A stretch of 64,000 nt of DNA from Phycomyces blakesleeanus NRRL 1555(-) (lineage: Eukaryota; Mucoromycota; Mucoromycetes; Mucorales; Phycomycetaceae), in assembly GCF_001638985.1 (NCBI RefSeq), contig NW_017265146.1:124001-188000 (forward strand), read 5' to 3'. Each line of letters begins with the position of its first letter. Positions within the stretch are counted from its first letter, which is position 1. Positions 28,699 to 40,509 of this stretch are shown here, in pieces. A model generated the notes under the pieces. That model did not search any database. It saw only the letters and a program-made list of their open reading frames with translations, and had not been told where the DNA came from. Both the position numbers and the translations under genes were made by a program.

Positions 28699-31600
28699 TC
28701 ATCTTCTGAGTCGTAGTAAAAAGGCATTTTTGCTCAAAACACTGTCAGAAGGAAGATATTTGTCGTAAAAATTGACAATAAACTCTTCTGGTTTAAAGCC
28801 GAATTTCTGGTACAAGATCTGTAAAGATACTAGATTTTAGTCCCGAGAGATCATGCTTTTTTTTTCAAAAAAAAAAAAGGGGGGGGGGGGGGGGGGGGGG
28901 GGGGCTCTAGCCATACTGCTTACCATAGCATTGTTGTTGGCCGAAACATGGAGTGTGATGTCCTTACTAATAGCAGTCTATAATAACCACAAGATGTATG
29001 TATTAGAATCAAGCCAATTAAATCTTGATTATTTTATCATTGCTTTATAAATTACCTGGAAAAGATGGTACAGCATAAACCTAGAAAATTGTTTTCATTT
29101 TAGTTAATAATAAAAACTAGTGATACATATGATTATCTAAGCTTGGCTTACTGTCCAATTCCAGCACTCTCCCAGCCCGGAAGAACAGCAATATATGTAA
29201 TGTATGCCTCAGGTGTCATAAACGCACACCCAATCACACATCGTTTGTAGAGTGCAATCACACTGAATTCAGGGAATAGCAAAGACTCGGAAACGTCAAT
29301 GCCCTCCCAAAAGCATCTAGACAGCATAGCATTTGCTTGTTCCAGATGCTGTCTTTGGAAATAGACATAATCAATACTTGAGTTCTCCTCGACCTGGTTG
29401 GTTATCTGCTCTCGGCGTGGTATTGGCCGGCCAGAACACGTCTTTATCTGCCAGAGCATTTGCATCCGTGCCGGTTTACTTTCAAAATCACGCCGAATGT
29501 AAGGACGGAGCTTGCGTCCATTCCAGAGAGACAGCCACGGTTCATCGCGTGTCAAGGTTGCGTGCTGACGGGGCTGCCCATACAGGCGTGATGCAAATGA
29601 AGACACATATGGTGTTGAGGTCAGGTTTTCTAAGCTAGAGGCCGAAGACGAAAGTAGTGAGTCTGGATTTTGAGAGGTCAGTTGATTTATCGCCGGTTTG
29701 ACATGAGAGTTTTTGGACATCGGTTCCAATTCAAGTTTCTGACGGATATGTTGAGCAACATGATTATCGATATCAAAAATCTTGAGGCCAAGATTACGTT
29801 TCAACTAAAGAAAGTAAAGTTAAATAAAGCAAAGCAAAGCAAGTACCCAAGAATCATAGTATATATATATATACAGTAATAAAACTTATATGTACCCTTC
29901 TAACACCAAGCTTTCGACGATATCTAGCAGCATTGGCTGGTAATTTTCGAGCAGAATTTTCTAGTTTTTGAAATAATATCCATTCTTCGTGCTGGGATAA
30001 TACAGAAGGTGTTGGTGGAATGCGAGGGGTTGCGTTTACATCGGTCTCTTTCTTGTGATCATGCTTCTAGTAATAACAGAAAAATGATAATATCTGGTAA
30101 ATGAAAACAATAACTATAACAGTTCCACCTAGTACACGCAATGGAGCTTACATCTTCTCTAGTTTGAGAATTAGAGGTGTGTTGGATGTCGATGATTTGT
30201 GTGTTGGCTAGGTTTTCGGAAGGGGGACTTTGAATAGGTTCAGGAAGGTTAGGTTTAGGTGTGCTAGGCTTGGGTGTGATGGGGGTTGTGGTGGTGGGAT
30301 TTGGTGTGGTAGGATTTGATGCGATGGGATTTGATGTGTGAGTGTCGACAATATCATCAGGTTTGGCGTCAGAGACCTTGGTGTTATTTTTGGCTGGAAG
30401 GAAATACTTTTGGATACAGTTGTTTTCGGCAGGTTTCCTTTCATTAGTATGCTTCTGGAGATTTTCTTGAATTTGAGGAGGTTCAGGAGTTGGTATAACA
30501 TTTGGTGTGGAAATCGGCTGGAATCCTTCCTATAAATTTAACCCATCCAACATCAATAAATATGTGCTTAGACATACATACATATATAAGACGGGAAAGG
30601 AAGCTGATACATACATATATTTTGTTTGGATTTGTAGCGTCGATTTCTGAAACAGGTGGTTCTTCTGGGATATACCTTGGCTCTTCAACTTCTTCTTTTA
30701 CGTGTGTAACCCATGTTTCTGTAGCCTTATCTTTGTCTTGTGGACTGATGGGTGTAGGTTTTTCTTGATCCTTTAATGGCTATACATATATTATTAATAC
30801 ATGTCAACCAATAAATATAGATATATAGATATAGATATATATATATATATATAGGATACAAGATTTGTGAAGTTTACCTTTTCGTCTTCTTCCGAAAATA
30901 AATCAGAGTCAGAAGAGATATCGGATAAAGAGCTGAGGTCAAAAATATCTTCCTCTTCTTCTTCTTCCTATTAAAGTCATCAATCGATTTTTAAATAAAC
31001 ATTGATCAACTCTCTCGACAGTGAATTTATTTCCATGGTTACATACTTTAGGGGTCAATAGCGGAGGTTCTTTATATTCTTCTTTGATTTTCGGAAGTTC
31101 ATTAGTACGCTGGGATTTTGATACTGGGGCTTTGCCGTTTTCTGGCCCCTCTGACCCAGACGGGTGAGCAATTGACGAGGTTCTTCGGCGTAGTATGCGA
31201 TCCGTTGACGGTTCTTCGACTTCGGTTTCGTTACGAGCACGCTTCAAGGGTTTTTTGAGATTTGGTTTCATTTTCACAACCTTTGGTTTTGTTTCTATAG
31301 TTTTCAAAATAAAACAAAATGAAGTACCCTAATGAATAAGTAATAGTAATAGTAATAGTAGTATTGATAACATTAAAAATGTATACCTTGCCCAGGAGGC
31401 TCTTCTTTTTTCAAGGTCCACCAGGCTACATATACACATACAGATATATATATATATATATATATATATTGAAAATAAATTAATTCTTCTTCTTCCTTCT
31501 GCTTTTCTCGTCTTAATTAGTTACCGCTCTGGTGAAATTTTTCGAATCCAGATTGAAATATGTTGCTGTGAGTTGATAATACACTGGCAATTGTATTGTG

Positions 31601-32486
31601 CCAGGTCAAAGATCCTATCATAAGGATTATAGCATATGGATCGTATTTTTTTAAAAAAAATATCATAATAATCGAATATTAGAAAACTTCTTGTGAAAAT
31701 GATGAGAGCACAGAATTCAAAATAAAATATGTAAGCTTTACGTTGTTTGTCCGGTGCAAGATAATGCCAATGGTCTTCAATAAACGCACAGACGTCTTCT
31801 TTCCATCGAAAGAATTTGTGATCACGATCCTTTATTTTAGTGGCCTCGATTCCCTGCCTTCGCATAAGGTTGTAAATCACCAGATGGACAATAGTCATCC
31901 AGCTCATATTTTGCCGTTCATATTCCTCTTCTCCTTGTGTGCAAACTGCACATCGAAACCGTAAAAATCTATCTCCAAATAATAATGGACCAGGTGCACC
32001 AATAATGCAATCTGACAGGATATATTGTATTATATAATATATATATGTTACAGAAGTAAAGAAAAAGAAGAGTCACGATAAGACGTTGAATGAATTGATA
32101 CCAGCCATAAAGGTAAGATCAGCACAAACCTTCATGAAAGAATTGTTGGCATGTTTCGCATTGTAGCATGGGTTTGTCACTGAAAATGACAAGTACTATT
32201 AGTTTATTGAAAGAAAGAAAAGAAAAAAAAGACAATGTAATAATGGTGTTAACTATGCCATTTATTTATTTAACTTATAAAAAAAGAAAGAACAAGTGGG
32301 AATGTCGCTCACTCTGTAAATGGACCACCACAGTAACAATAGGTGTTCTGGTCATTCCGGCGATGAGCCGGATCCCACGTTAATGTATTGAGCTAAATGC
32401 GGCGCACCTCTTTTTTCTTTAGTAAAATATATCACATGTAAATAGATCATTTGACTGCCTACATTGTATGGAAACTGATTCACCAT
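28699..32486 (-). CDS. KAT14/CSRP2BP-like GNAT acetyltransferase, 818 aa, 15 exons
   Basis: Fifteen exons join in frame (2457 nt): 32486-32463, 32392-32313, 32179-32130, 32011-31742, 31614-31525, 31425-31387, 31294-31047, 30967-30878, 30779-30615, 30529-30152, 30066-29896, 29804-29152, 29080-29056, 28977-28924 and 28818-28699. The N-terminus is a PHD-like Cys/His cluster (YCYCGG, LQCETCQQFFHEDC). A block like the conserved KAT14 N-terminal region follows (FFRWKEDVCAFIEDHW, WHNTIASVLSTHSNIFQSG, AWWTLKKEEP), then an acidic, low-complexity linker. The C-terminus is a GNAT domain (WEGIDVSESLLFPEFSVIAL, AYITYIAVLPGWESAGIGQF, DITLHVSANNNAM, LYQKFGFKPEEF). KAT14 is a subunit of the animal ATAC histone acetyltransferase complex, so a chromatin role is likely. 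ATAC membership here is inference. Intron 14 contains a 26-nt poly-G/C run. Confidence 0.92.
28879..28904. repeat. 26-nt poly-G run in last intron of KAT14-like gene
   Basis: Uninterrupted G on the plus strand, poly-C in the transcript, next to an A12 run. It lies in intron 28819-28923. Confidence 0.9.
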
Positions 32487-34119
32487 CACTACACAGTTGG
32501 ATTCTTTATTGCAAGGAAGCAGTCAAAGGCCTCCATATATTTTCGATGCTGTATTTTTTTTCCCATTATGATTTGCGCCATTTGAAAAATGAGATTTTTT
32601 ACATTAAAAAAAAAGAAGAAAAAATCCCAAAAAAAATCCCAAAAAAATGCAAAGTAAAGTAAAGTAAAGCAAAAGAATATTTTAATGGATAGAATAATAA
32701 TAAGAGAATGTCCATATAAGAATTTTTGAAATTCATACAAAAAATAAGGTCTTAATATTTAACCAATCTATATATTTACCAATAAATAATAGACTAGATC
32801 ATTAAGGGGAGTGGAAGAGAAAGAAAGAGAGAGAGAGCAAAGGATTTCTTTTAAAAGGCTTTATTAATTTAGATAGATCGAACATTTGCTTCAATTTCGC
32901 TAACAGCTCTTAATAACTGTTGTTTCTGTTATTGGCTTCATCATATGACCTTTAGTCGAGTCTCTGTGTATGTTTATGTGTTTAGGGAATGTTCAAAGGG
33001 AGCTTATGAGTATAATAAAGAAAACAAAAAAAAGGCGATTTTAGCGAATTGTTGCAAGTTTTCTAGGGCTTAAAATGTTTTATAGTTGAATTTTAATTAA
33101 GTACCAATTTTTCTCTCTTTTATATGTATCCCATTTTGTATGTCATCGTGTTTTTGCAGTCAATGCAAAACATCTTTTTCCCAATTTCTTCAACCTAGTA
33201 CAAGAATTGAAGACAATAAGATTATTCAAATCTAATAGCTTACCATTCGGTAACAAACCCCCCTTCTGAACCCGGGTTACATCTTATTTCAAAACAGTGT
33301 CTACAAAGATCCCAAGAAATCTTATAAATAGCTCTTAGGGTGATATTAAATTCTCATTATTTTGGTTTTTAAAAAAGTATGAATCAGATATAGAAAGGCA
33401 ACACAGAAAAGGTGTATACTTTTTGATAAAAAAGAATCAATTAAGCAAGATACACGCCTTCATCAATATCATAGTATTTAGAGAACAGCTGTTTTTTAAA
33501 TAAAAAAAAAGAAGAGAAAAAATAGTACATAGCAATAGATACATGTATATTATATAAATCAGTACTTCTTCTTTGCATACTTGAGTTGTTTTGATCAATA
33601 AAAACCGTAAAATTCCAATATAAAACATCATGCATTTGTTGAACCAATCATAAAGAGAATACAAATACCTAAAAAAGGTATAATTGGCATATCTAGAATA
33701 TTTTATTGGACTATATGCAAAGTAATCTTAAATTTCATGAATATTATTCGCTATAAATAATTTTAATTTACTAAAATTTGATATGCTATTGGCATACTTT
33801 ATAACTCCGTAGTTGTAGTAGGAAATACACGGATTTGTGAAAGATATACAAGACCGTATATTTACTACGATTTCAGAGTTATAAAGCCTACCATTTACTA
33901 CAGTGATATATAGGTACATTTAAAGGTTGGTGGCTTTTGATTGTATTTATAAATATAATTAATGGATATTAAAATAAAAGTAATACTATTATTGTCTTGT
34001 TGTCGTTGTGTAAAGAAAGTATTTTCTTTTCTTGGATTCTTTTTTTTTGCTCTTAGCTATTGGCCCAGTAGAATATTAATAATAAGTCAAGGATAAAGCT
34101 TATAAAAAAACCAATGCTT
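32487..34119. other. intergenic region with dispersed repeat
   Basis: AT-rich spacer. The right half (33417-33915) is a dispersed repeat related to 39957-40440. The remaining ORFs are low-complexity shadows. Confidence 0.5.
33417..33915. repeat. dispersed repeat, copy 1 (partner at 39957-40440)
   Basis: Ordered identities with the second copy include AAAGAATCAATTAAG, CCTTCATCAATATCATAGTA, TTTTGATCAATAAAAA, AAAACATCATGCATTTGTTG and CCAATCATAAAGAGAATACA. Similarity weakens to the right but continues to about 33910. Both copies are in the same orientation. Confidence 0.75.
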
Positions 34120-35373
34120 CTAAATGGGCTGCCACCAACTGTACTGAATTCCTGCGCTGTACCACAATATCATAGCTACAACAACTCCTATCAATGCAAG
34201 TGATATAAAACTCATAATGCGGTTCCACCTTCGAAACATGGATAATTCTTTCAAGTACTGAGATCGCCAAATGAATTCCTGGGAACGGCTGTATTGGGAT
34301 TTTGATGGAACAAGTGTGGTAGAAGACACCGTTCTTGCGACTACCGGGCGATCTGGTGTACCCGGCTCATCCAACCACAGCAGACGAGAAGCCGTTCGAC
34401 CATTGGCCAGCATTGATGGATGGACAACCAGTAATGTAGGTAGGGGGTATATAGGAGAAGTTGTGGGTGAAGTTGTGGCGTTAGTGTTGGTGTTGGTATT
34501 AGTGTTCGTAACATTCACAAGTCGTTTGATTTCTTCAGTTTTGCTTCCTACTAGGAAGCCACCTATCCACCAGCAAGGAAAGAAGAGAAACCCAAAAAGG
34601 AACATGAGAGACTGTACGTGAAACACTGGGATAGGTCCACTAAAATACGTAGGAGACATTGAAACCCATGATGAAGGCTGCTGGGACAACTGTTCGATGT
34701 CGTAAGGATGACAATAATCTGGTAAAGTCGGTAGGCGGCTCTGTCTTGGATTTGAATTTTCGAGATTGGTACGTGTCGACGCAGATGTGAGGGAAGAGAT
34801 TGTAGCAATGGTGTTTCTGAAGAATGACAGACGAGTAGATGCCGCTGGACGAGCAGATTCTGTGGGAATTAATAAGGCATTCGATGTTTCAAATGCTATT
34901 AGAGCTGAGTCTATACTGCCAGGATCAGGAGATCTCTCAGGAAGACGAAAGAAGCTAAACGTGGCAGGTCTGCGTGTAGGTGTATAGCGAGGTGCGGGTG
35001 TCAAGGGCTGACTGCACAGGGTCAATTCACTCTGTATTGAATGGCGTCGTTCTTTGCATTTTTTCCACGTCCTCGGCTGAGTATCCCATTGGGTTTGGCA
35101 GGAAAAGTATGTTTCCATAGAGAGATTTCTAGTATGACGGCTCTTATGGTCGGTTGTCTGGGGTAACTCGTGCAGAATATCCCATCCTTTGGCCGAGGTT
35201 CGATGAAGACATTCTGATGCACGATAGGAGCGCCGAGGGTAATACGTGTATCGACGTTGGAGGATCTGAGAGCGGGTTCGAGACCACCGGATAGTCCGAG
35301 TAAAGGGAAAACAGCCGACTGAATGTCTTCTTGTCTTCTTGTTTGGACCGAGATATGGTGTTGTAGATGGCAT
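34120..35373 (-). CDS. putative two-TM membrane protein, 417 aa, unknown function
   Basis: A single-exon ORF. The first ~250 residues are basic then Ser/Pro/Thr-rich and likely disordered (RRHSVGCFPF, PAPRYTPTRRPATFSFFRLP). A first hydrophobic segment is at about 255-275 (VQSLMFLFGFLFFPCWWIGG). A Thr/Asn repeat linker follows (NTNTNTNTNATTSPTTSP). A second transmembrane segment lies near the C-terminus (IMSFISLALIGVVVAMILWY). The short tail is GIQYSWWQPI. The aromatic WW pairs and the -SKTEEIKRL- after TM1 recall uncharacterised fungal membrane proteins, but I cannot name a family. Both termini would be on the same side of a membrane. Confidence 0.7.
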   Translation of the reverse strand: MPSTTPYLGPNKKTRRHSVGCFPFTRTIRWSRTRSQILQRRYTYYPRRSYRASECLHRTSAKGWDILHELPQTTDHKSRHTRNLSMETYFSCQTQWDTQPRTWKKCKERRHSIQSELTLCSQPLTPAPRYTPTRRPATFSFFRLPERSPDPGSIDSALIAFETSNALLIPTESARPAASTRLSFFRNTIATISSLTSASTRTNLENSNPRQSRLPTLPDYCHPYDIEQLSQQPSSWVSMSPTYFSGPIPVFHVQSLMFLFGFLFFPCWWIGGFLVGSKTEEIKRLVNVTNTNTNTNTNATTSPTTSPIYPLPTLLVVHPSMLANGRTASRLLWLDEPGTPDRPVVARTVSSTTLVPSKSQYSRSQEFIWRSQYLKELSMFRRWNRIMSFISLALIGVVVAMILWYSAGIQYSWWQPI

Positions 35374-36415
35374 AATTAAAGGCAGTAATTGATATAGAAG
35401 GTAAGTAAAGATGAAACTATTAAAGCAGGATATAAAAAGGTTTGCAAGGTCGATGATTTATTGTGTGTATTGTATAAGAGGATAATATGTGAGGCATTCT
35501 TCTACCTAATATGTCCATTTTTTGACAGTGTATGGTGGTGCAGGAGGAAAAGGAGAAGAAATCTCAATTTCTTGATGGTTAAATAAAATAAAATAAATTC
35601 ATATATAATGCATTTAGTCTATTTTGAATCTTGATTGATTATCTTAGCTCTCTTTTATATACATATATACATATATATCTTCCCTTCTTCCTTTATTAAA
35701 GCAGAGGTTAAAGAAGCATGTGCTCAAGAAGCTTATATTATTAATTGCAATAATAATTTCCAATAATTAATAAAAAGAATTAAATTATAAAATATTAATA
35801 AGTCACTAGATCAGAAAGTACTAATGACTGATGATAATATAATTAGTTGCTTAGAATAACTTCCTTCTTGATCTTCAGTCTCGCGCTATTTTTCTGGAAT
35901 AATTCATGTGCAAGGAGTAAAATGGGTAGTTTACCCCCTCCTTTCTTCATTTGAATTTTTAGCTATTTGCCGTTAAACCCTTATTTTTAACATTACATAT
36001 ACCCCAGTTTATCATTCCACAGCATTAAATACGCTTTTTATAAGTATGAGCTCAATTCAATAAGCTCAAGAATGACTAAACGCACACACAGATATATATA
36101 TATATATATATGTCTGTCTCTCGCTTCCTATCACTTTTTGTTTTGCTTTTAGAAACCATTATGAATGATATAGAGAAACTTTGACTGATAATTGAAACAA
36201 CATATACATCTGTATACAAGTATATATGCGTATAATTATGTTTTATATATATGTATGTATATACGCATATACGCATATAAGTACTCACATACAACGCACA
36301 ACGCACAAACCAAAGATATCCAAGTGCCCGTATATTAAGCATAATCTTCTTCTTCTCTCTTTCTTTCTTTCTTACTTCCCTTTTTTAGTAATATCCAACG
36401 TGAGCTTATGAAACA
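35374..36415. other. intergenic region
   Basis: AT-rich, with a (TA)n run near 36094. It should include the promoter of the two-TM gene and the 3' flank of CDC37. I see no gene. Confidence 0.5.
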
Positions 36416-38102
36416 CTACTCTCTTCCCTCTTCTTCTCCAGTTCCGTCTACCACTTGGCTTCCGACATCCAAAAATCCATACTCGGAACAGACCTGAATT
36501 ACCATCTCAGCATCCTCAACCTTCATTTTCTCGAGCACCTTGTTCACCTTGTCGAGATCAGCTGTGGCAAGCGCTTTTCTGAATTCTTCGGGAAGGGCTT
36601 CAAATACTTCATAGACTCCCTTGTCTTCTTCGTTATTAGGGTCCGGAATGCGCACGGTCAATTCGGATCCATCGCTCATCGGCTGCAGCTGAATAGTCTC
36701 AACTGGAGCCTCATTCTCCCTTTCTTCAAGAATCTCTGCACATCTGTTCACAATGCGCTCATATGTCTTCTTGACATCGTCACCAAACATGTTACGGGGC
36801 TGTGCGTTGGGACCGTTCATTCTAAAATCAAAATCAAAATCATGGGAATTAAGTCGAGTTTATACATATATATACTCTTTCTTTCTTTTACCTCATAAAA
36901 AAGAGATTGACACCATCTTTACCAAGGTTTCCACAGTATTGAAGAGTCAGTGACTGGGTAACACAATTCTTAGCATACTCTGTACGTCCCTTGAGCTGTG
37001 CAGTAAATGCTTCTGCGAGAATTTGGTCTGAGATTGTTTCGTTGACAATTTCAGGGTTGGCACTGATGTACTTGAAACTAGGGCCAAATCCACTAAGCTT
37101 TGAAAAGGCTTCTGCCTTTGGTGATAGCTCAATATCCTTATCATCCTCATCATCTGCGTCTTCGTCCTCTTCATCTCCTTCATAACCAGATTGTGTGCTA
37201 GTAGAGTTTGCAGGAGTCTATACAAATAAAATTAGTAACCAGATTCACCCCCCTAAGAGTATATGTGTGCGTGTATTTGTTCTTGGCAGACATAGTATTT
37301 ATACTTACAAGATCCTTTAATTGTGCACTAGGGTTCAAGGTTTCAATGACCTTTTCCTTTTTCTTTTCCTTGGGAGCAGAGGACGACTTTGTGTTGAGGA
37401 TCTTTATTTGTTTTTGTATTAAAAATAAAAATAAAATAAAATCAAATAAAATAAATACATGATACATCTTTTTCCATTTTTATTTTATATAATATATACA
37501 AAATCACTTACTGTACGGTTTGCAGTTTCTTTAAACATGTTTTCGCTAGTGAGCTTCTTGTCAGCTTCCTTGTGCAGTGCTGCGAGCTCCTTTGAGGAAG
37601 CTTGGATGTTTGTGTTGGTAGCCTCGAGAGTCTGTTGTAACTGGCCGGAAACAACCTTTCTGACATGAGCAGGGGAATGGTTCTTGAGACCACCCTCGAT
37701 TTGATCCATCATCATCACAAACACTTGGTCAGGCCCAATATTGTCGGGCATCTTTCCATTTCCATTCGGGTTGGGAATTGTCGGTCTAAAGTCGCCCTTC
37801 TTGGCTTCTTCTTTGGCAGAGTCTCTTAATTTGGCCAGCTCGGTCAATACGCCACGAATACCTTCCTCATCTGATCCTTTTTGAAGAGTACCATTGAGGG
37901 CTTCCAGGCGAGCAGCTAAGCGCTTTTGCTGGGCAATCAAAAACTCGAGGTGTTCTATCTTTGCCTTTCTCTCGGCGCGTTCGTGGTGGATAGACTCTTG
38001 CTTCCACTTGATCATCGAACGCTTGTCAACGTTGGGATGGCACTCAATGTCAGAGTCATCCGATAGTTCGAGATTGTCCCACTTGCTATAATCTAAAGGC
38101 AT
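36416..38102 (-). CDS. CDC37: Hsp90 co-chaperone Cdc37, 471 aa, 4 exons
   Basis: Cdc37 delivers protein kinases to Hsp90 in the cytosol. The exons are 38102-37512, 37401-37309, 37217-36892 and 36821-36416 (1416 nt, in frame). The N-terminus MPLDYSKWDNLELSDDSD is the diagnostic Cdc37 start. Ser14 and Ser17 in LSDDSD match the CK2 sites that activate yeast Cdc37. A coiled-coil follows (KIEHLEFLIAQQKRLAARLE). The middle kinase/Hsp90-binding part reads TISDQILAEAFTAQLKGRTE and CVTQSLTLQYCGNLG, and the C-terminal helical domain reads YEVFEALPEEFRKALATADL. The Lys-rich SSSAPKEKKKEK linker sits in exon 2. Length is close to fungal orthologues. Confidence 0.96.
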
Positions 38103-40373
38103 GATGATGATGATAGAATAGGTATTATTATAATATTGTAATAAAAAAATATAATAAAAAAAAGAGGTTTAAAAAATAAAACTGACAATGAAGATGGAAT
38201 CCCTTAAAGGTAAGAATCATGCACGTCACATAGGTAGATTTAAACACAAAACAGAACAGAACAGAATAGAACAGAATAAGAAAAAGAATAATGGTGTTCG
38301 CTAACATAAGGGTCGAAATCACCTAGGAATGGAGCAAAGTGGAGGCTTACAATTGTAGCCAGTCTCTCCCTTTATATTTGCCTTATTTAACTGATCTTCA
38401 TCACATTTTTCAGAAGAGCAAATGTCAAAAAGAAGATTTGACGTTATGTTGGAGATTATTTTAATCCTAATATAGTTTATACAGTTGTTTCTACTCGAGA
38501 TTGAATTGATTTGGATTTTTCTTTTCAAAAGAGTATTTTGAGATACCACGCTTATTTGTGTGTGAGCCTCGAAATACTCGCCTAAAACAAAACTCCAAAT
38601 CGTCTCGGTCTCGAGTATAGACACTCTAATGGTTATATCCCAGTTACTTGATTTCTACTGTACTATAATCATCTTCTTTTACTCATTATCTTATAATATT
38701 GCATCTATAAAAGGCAAAATGTTCAATAACAATTTTAAAAAAGAAGATGCATGGAATTATTAGTGAATAAAAAACGAAACAGCACAGTGTCACGGATTAA
38801 ATATCATTCTCAAATGTAGCTACAATTTGGCTATGTGTGCGTGTTTTTTTTATATAACTACTACCTTTTAAATTTCTTGGATTTTAGTATTTTTGAAATT
38901 ACCCTTATTACATAGTTATTAAACACAGTAGACTGTTTTGAAAAGAAGAAAAACCAAAATGTCTTTTAGAACATTTAGCTATGTAAGAGCATCTCCAGCA
39001 GTTTCTACACACGAACTCTATACAACCAAATTAGGAAGTAATTGTATAGAATTTAGAGAAAACCGCCTCCAGCAGTTTCTACATAAGATTCTACACAACC
39101 AAAAACGGACTTGCGATCTTAATTTTTCAAGTCAAATTCTACACATCTATAGAATAGAGACCTTCGGGCACTCAGATTTGCGGTCAAGCGAATAAACTCA
39201 GTCCCTTAGAAAGGAAAAGAAGCGTAACACTAGCACCACTATACTACAAATTTGATTAAGGTTTGGTGGAATTTTCGTCAAACTTTATTCAAATTAGAGA
39301 AGGGGACAACGTAGCACTGTAGAAAAAAATCTACGAGTATTTTTTGATACTCGTAACTTTCTGTCCAAAACTCGTAACTTGAAAAGGTCCGACACGCACT
39401 ACTAAGTTTAGTATGTTTTAAGCCTATTTTAGTATTCTGAGGCTGACATTAAAATATGATTGTTTTGCTTTTAGGCCAGAAGGCCGTTTTAGATGAATAT
39501 AGTATGTGAAACTGCTTATCAGACTGCAAAACTGGGAAAGGGACAAACATGGCCTACAGATTACTTATATTTTTAATCTAAACTTAAAGAAGCCTTTGCC
39601 ACCAAAAAGTAATGATTGTGATTACTTTTTAATGCATTGTTGTTTTTTTATTTTGTAAAAGTCTTTTTTAATTCTTCTTTTTCACAAGGTCTAAATTATT
39701 AAAGGTCTCTAAAAATAACACACTTAATAACTATGAAGGCTAGTATTAATAAAATACGAATCAGCAAAGTTGACAAAAGAAAGTAACTTGAGAAGAATTG
39801 ACAGAAAAATATCTGCATCAAGTACAATTTGGTTGTCAAGATTGCTCGCATGCTCATTAGAGATCTCGGTAGATTTCGAGAATCTCAGAGAATCTGTCTT
39901 CTGTTTTTTCAAAAGTAGGAATCAGGCATAACAATGTTAACACAAAGCAGGTTTATACTCTTTGATTAAAAGAATCAATTAAGAAATATACATGCCTTCA
40001 TCAATATCATAGTACTTAGAAAATAGCTTTTTTTTAGATAAAGCAATGTAAAAAGTATCACATAAAAATAGATATATGTATATTATTTAATGAATGTATA
40101 GCTTAAGCTGTTACTAAATATCATAAAAATTAGTACTTCTTCTTTACATACTTCTTTATGTTTAACTTGTATTATTTTGATCAATAAAAATCATAAAATT
40201 CCAATATAAAACATCATGCATTTGTTGAACCAATCATAAAGAGAATACAGCTACATAAAAAAGGTATAGATTTACCATATTTAGAATATTTGATTGGATT
40301 ATATGCAAAATAATATAAAATCCCATAAATAGTATTTGACAAAAAGTAAAACTAATAGGCTAACACAGGCGTG
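38103..40373. other. intergenic region with repeats
   Basis: Upstream of CDC37. It contains two copies of a CTCCAGCAGTTTCTACA motif (38993 and 39068), a 9-bp-stem hairpin at 39332-39355 (TACGAGTAT / ATACTCGTA), and from 39957 the dispersed repeat copy 2. I see no gene. Confidence 0.45.
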
Positions 40374-40440
40374 CTATTGGCCATAAAAGTTACAAGGTCG
40401 GAGGTATAAATCTTGCCATTTCCTATAGTGAAAGTTTAAA
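39957..40440. repeat. dispersed repeat, copy 2
   Basis: Diverged copy of 33417-33915 in the same orientation. It overlaps the 3' end of the broken ORF split by the Tc1-like element, so the repeat family probably includes that ORF. Confidence 0.75.
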
Positions 40441-40509
40441 ACTGTCGTCTTATGCGGTTGAATATTTTGCAGCTTCTTTCCAAATGTTAGAGGTTGATCA
40501 CTGTTAATA

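Noticed and set aside
28853..29050. ORF with a poly-Gly run
   Set aside because: It comes from the poly-G tract in an intron of the KAT14-like gene.
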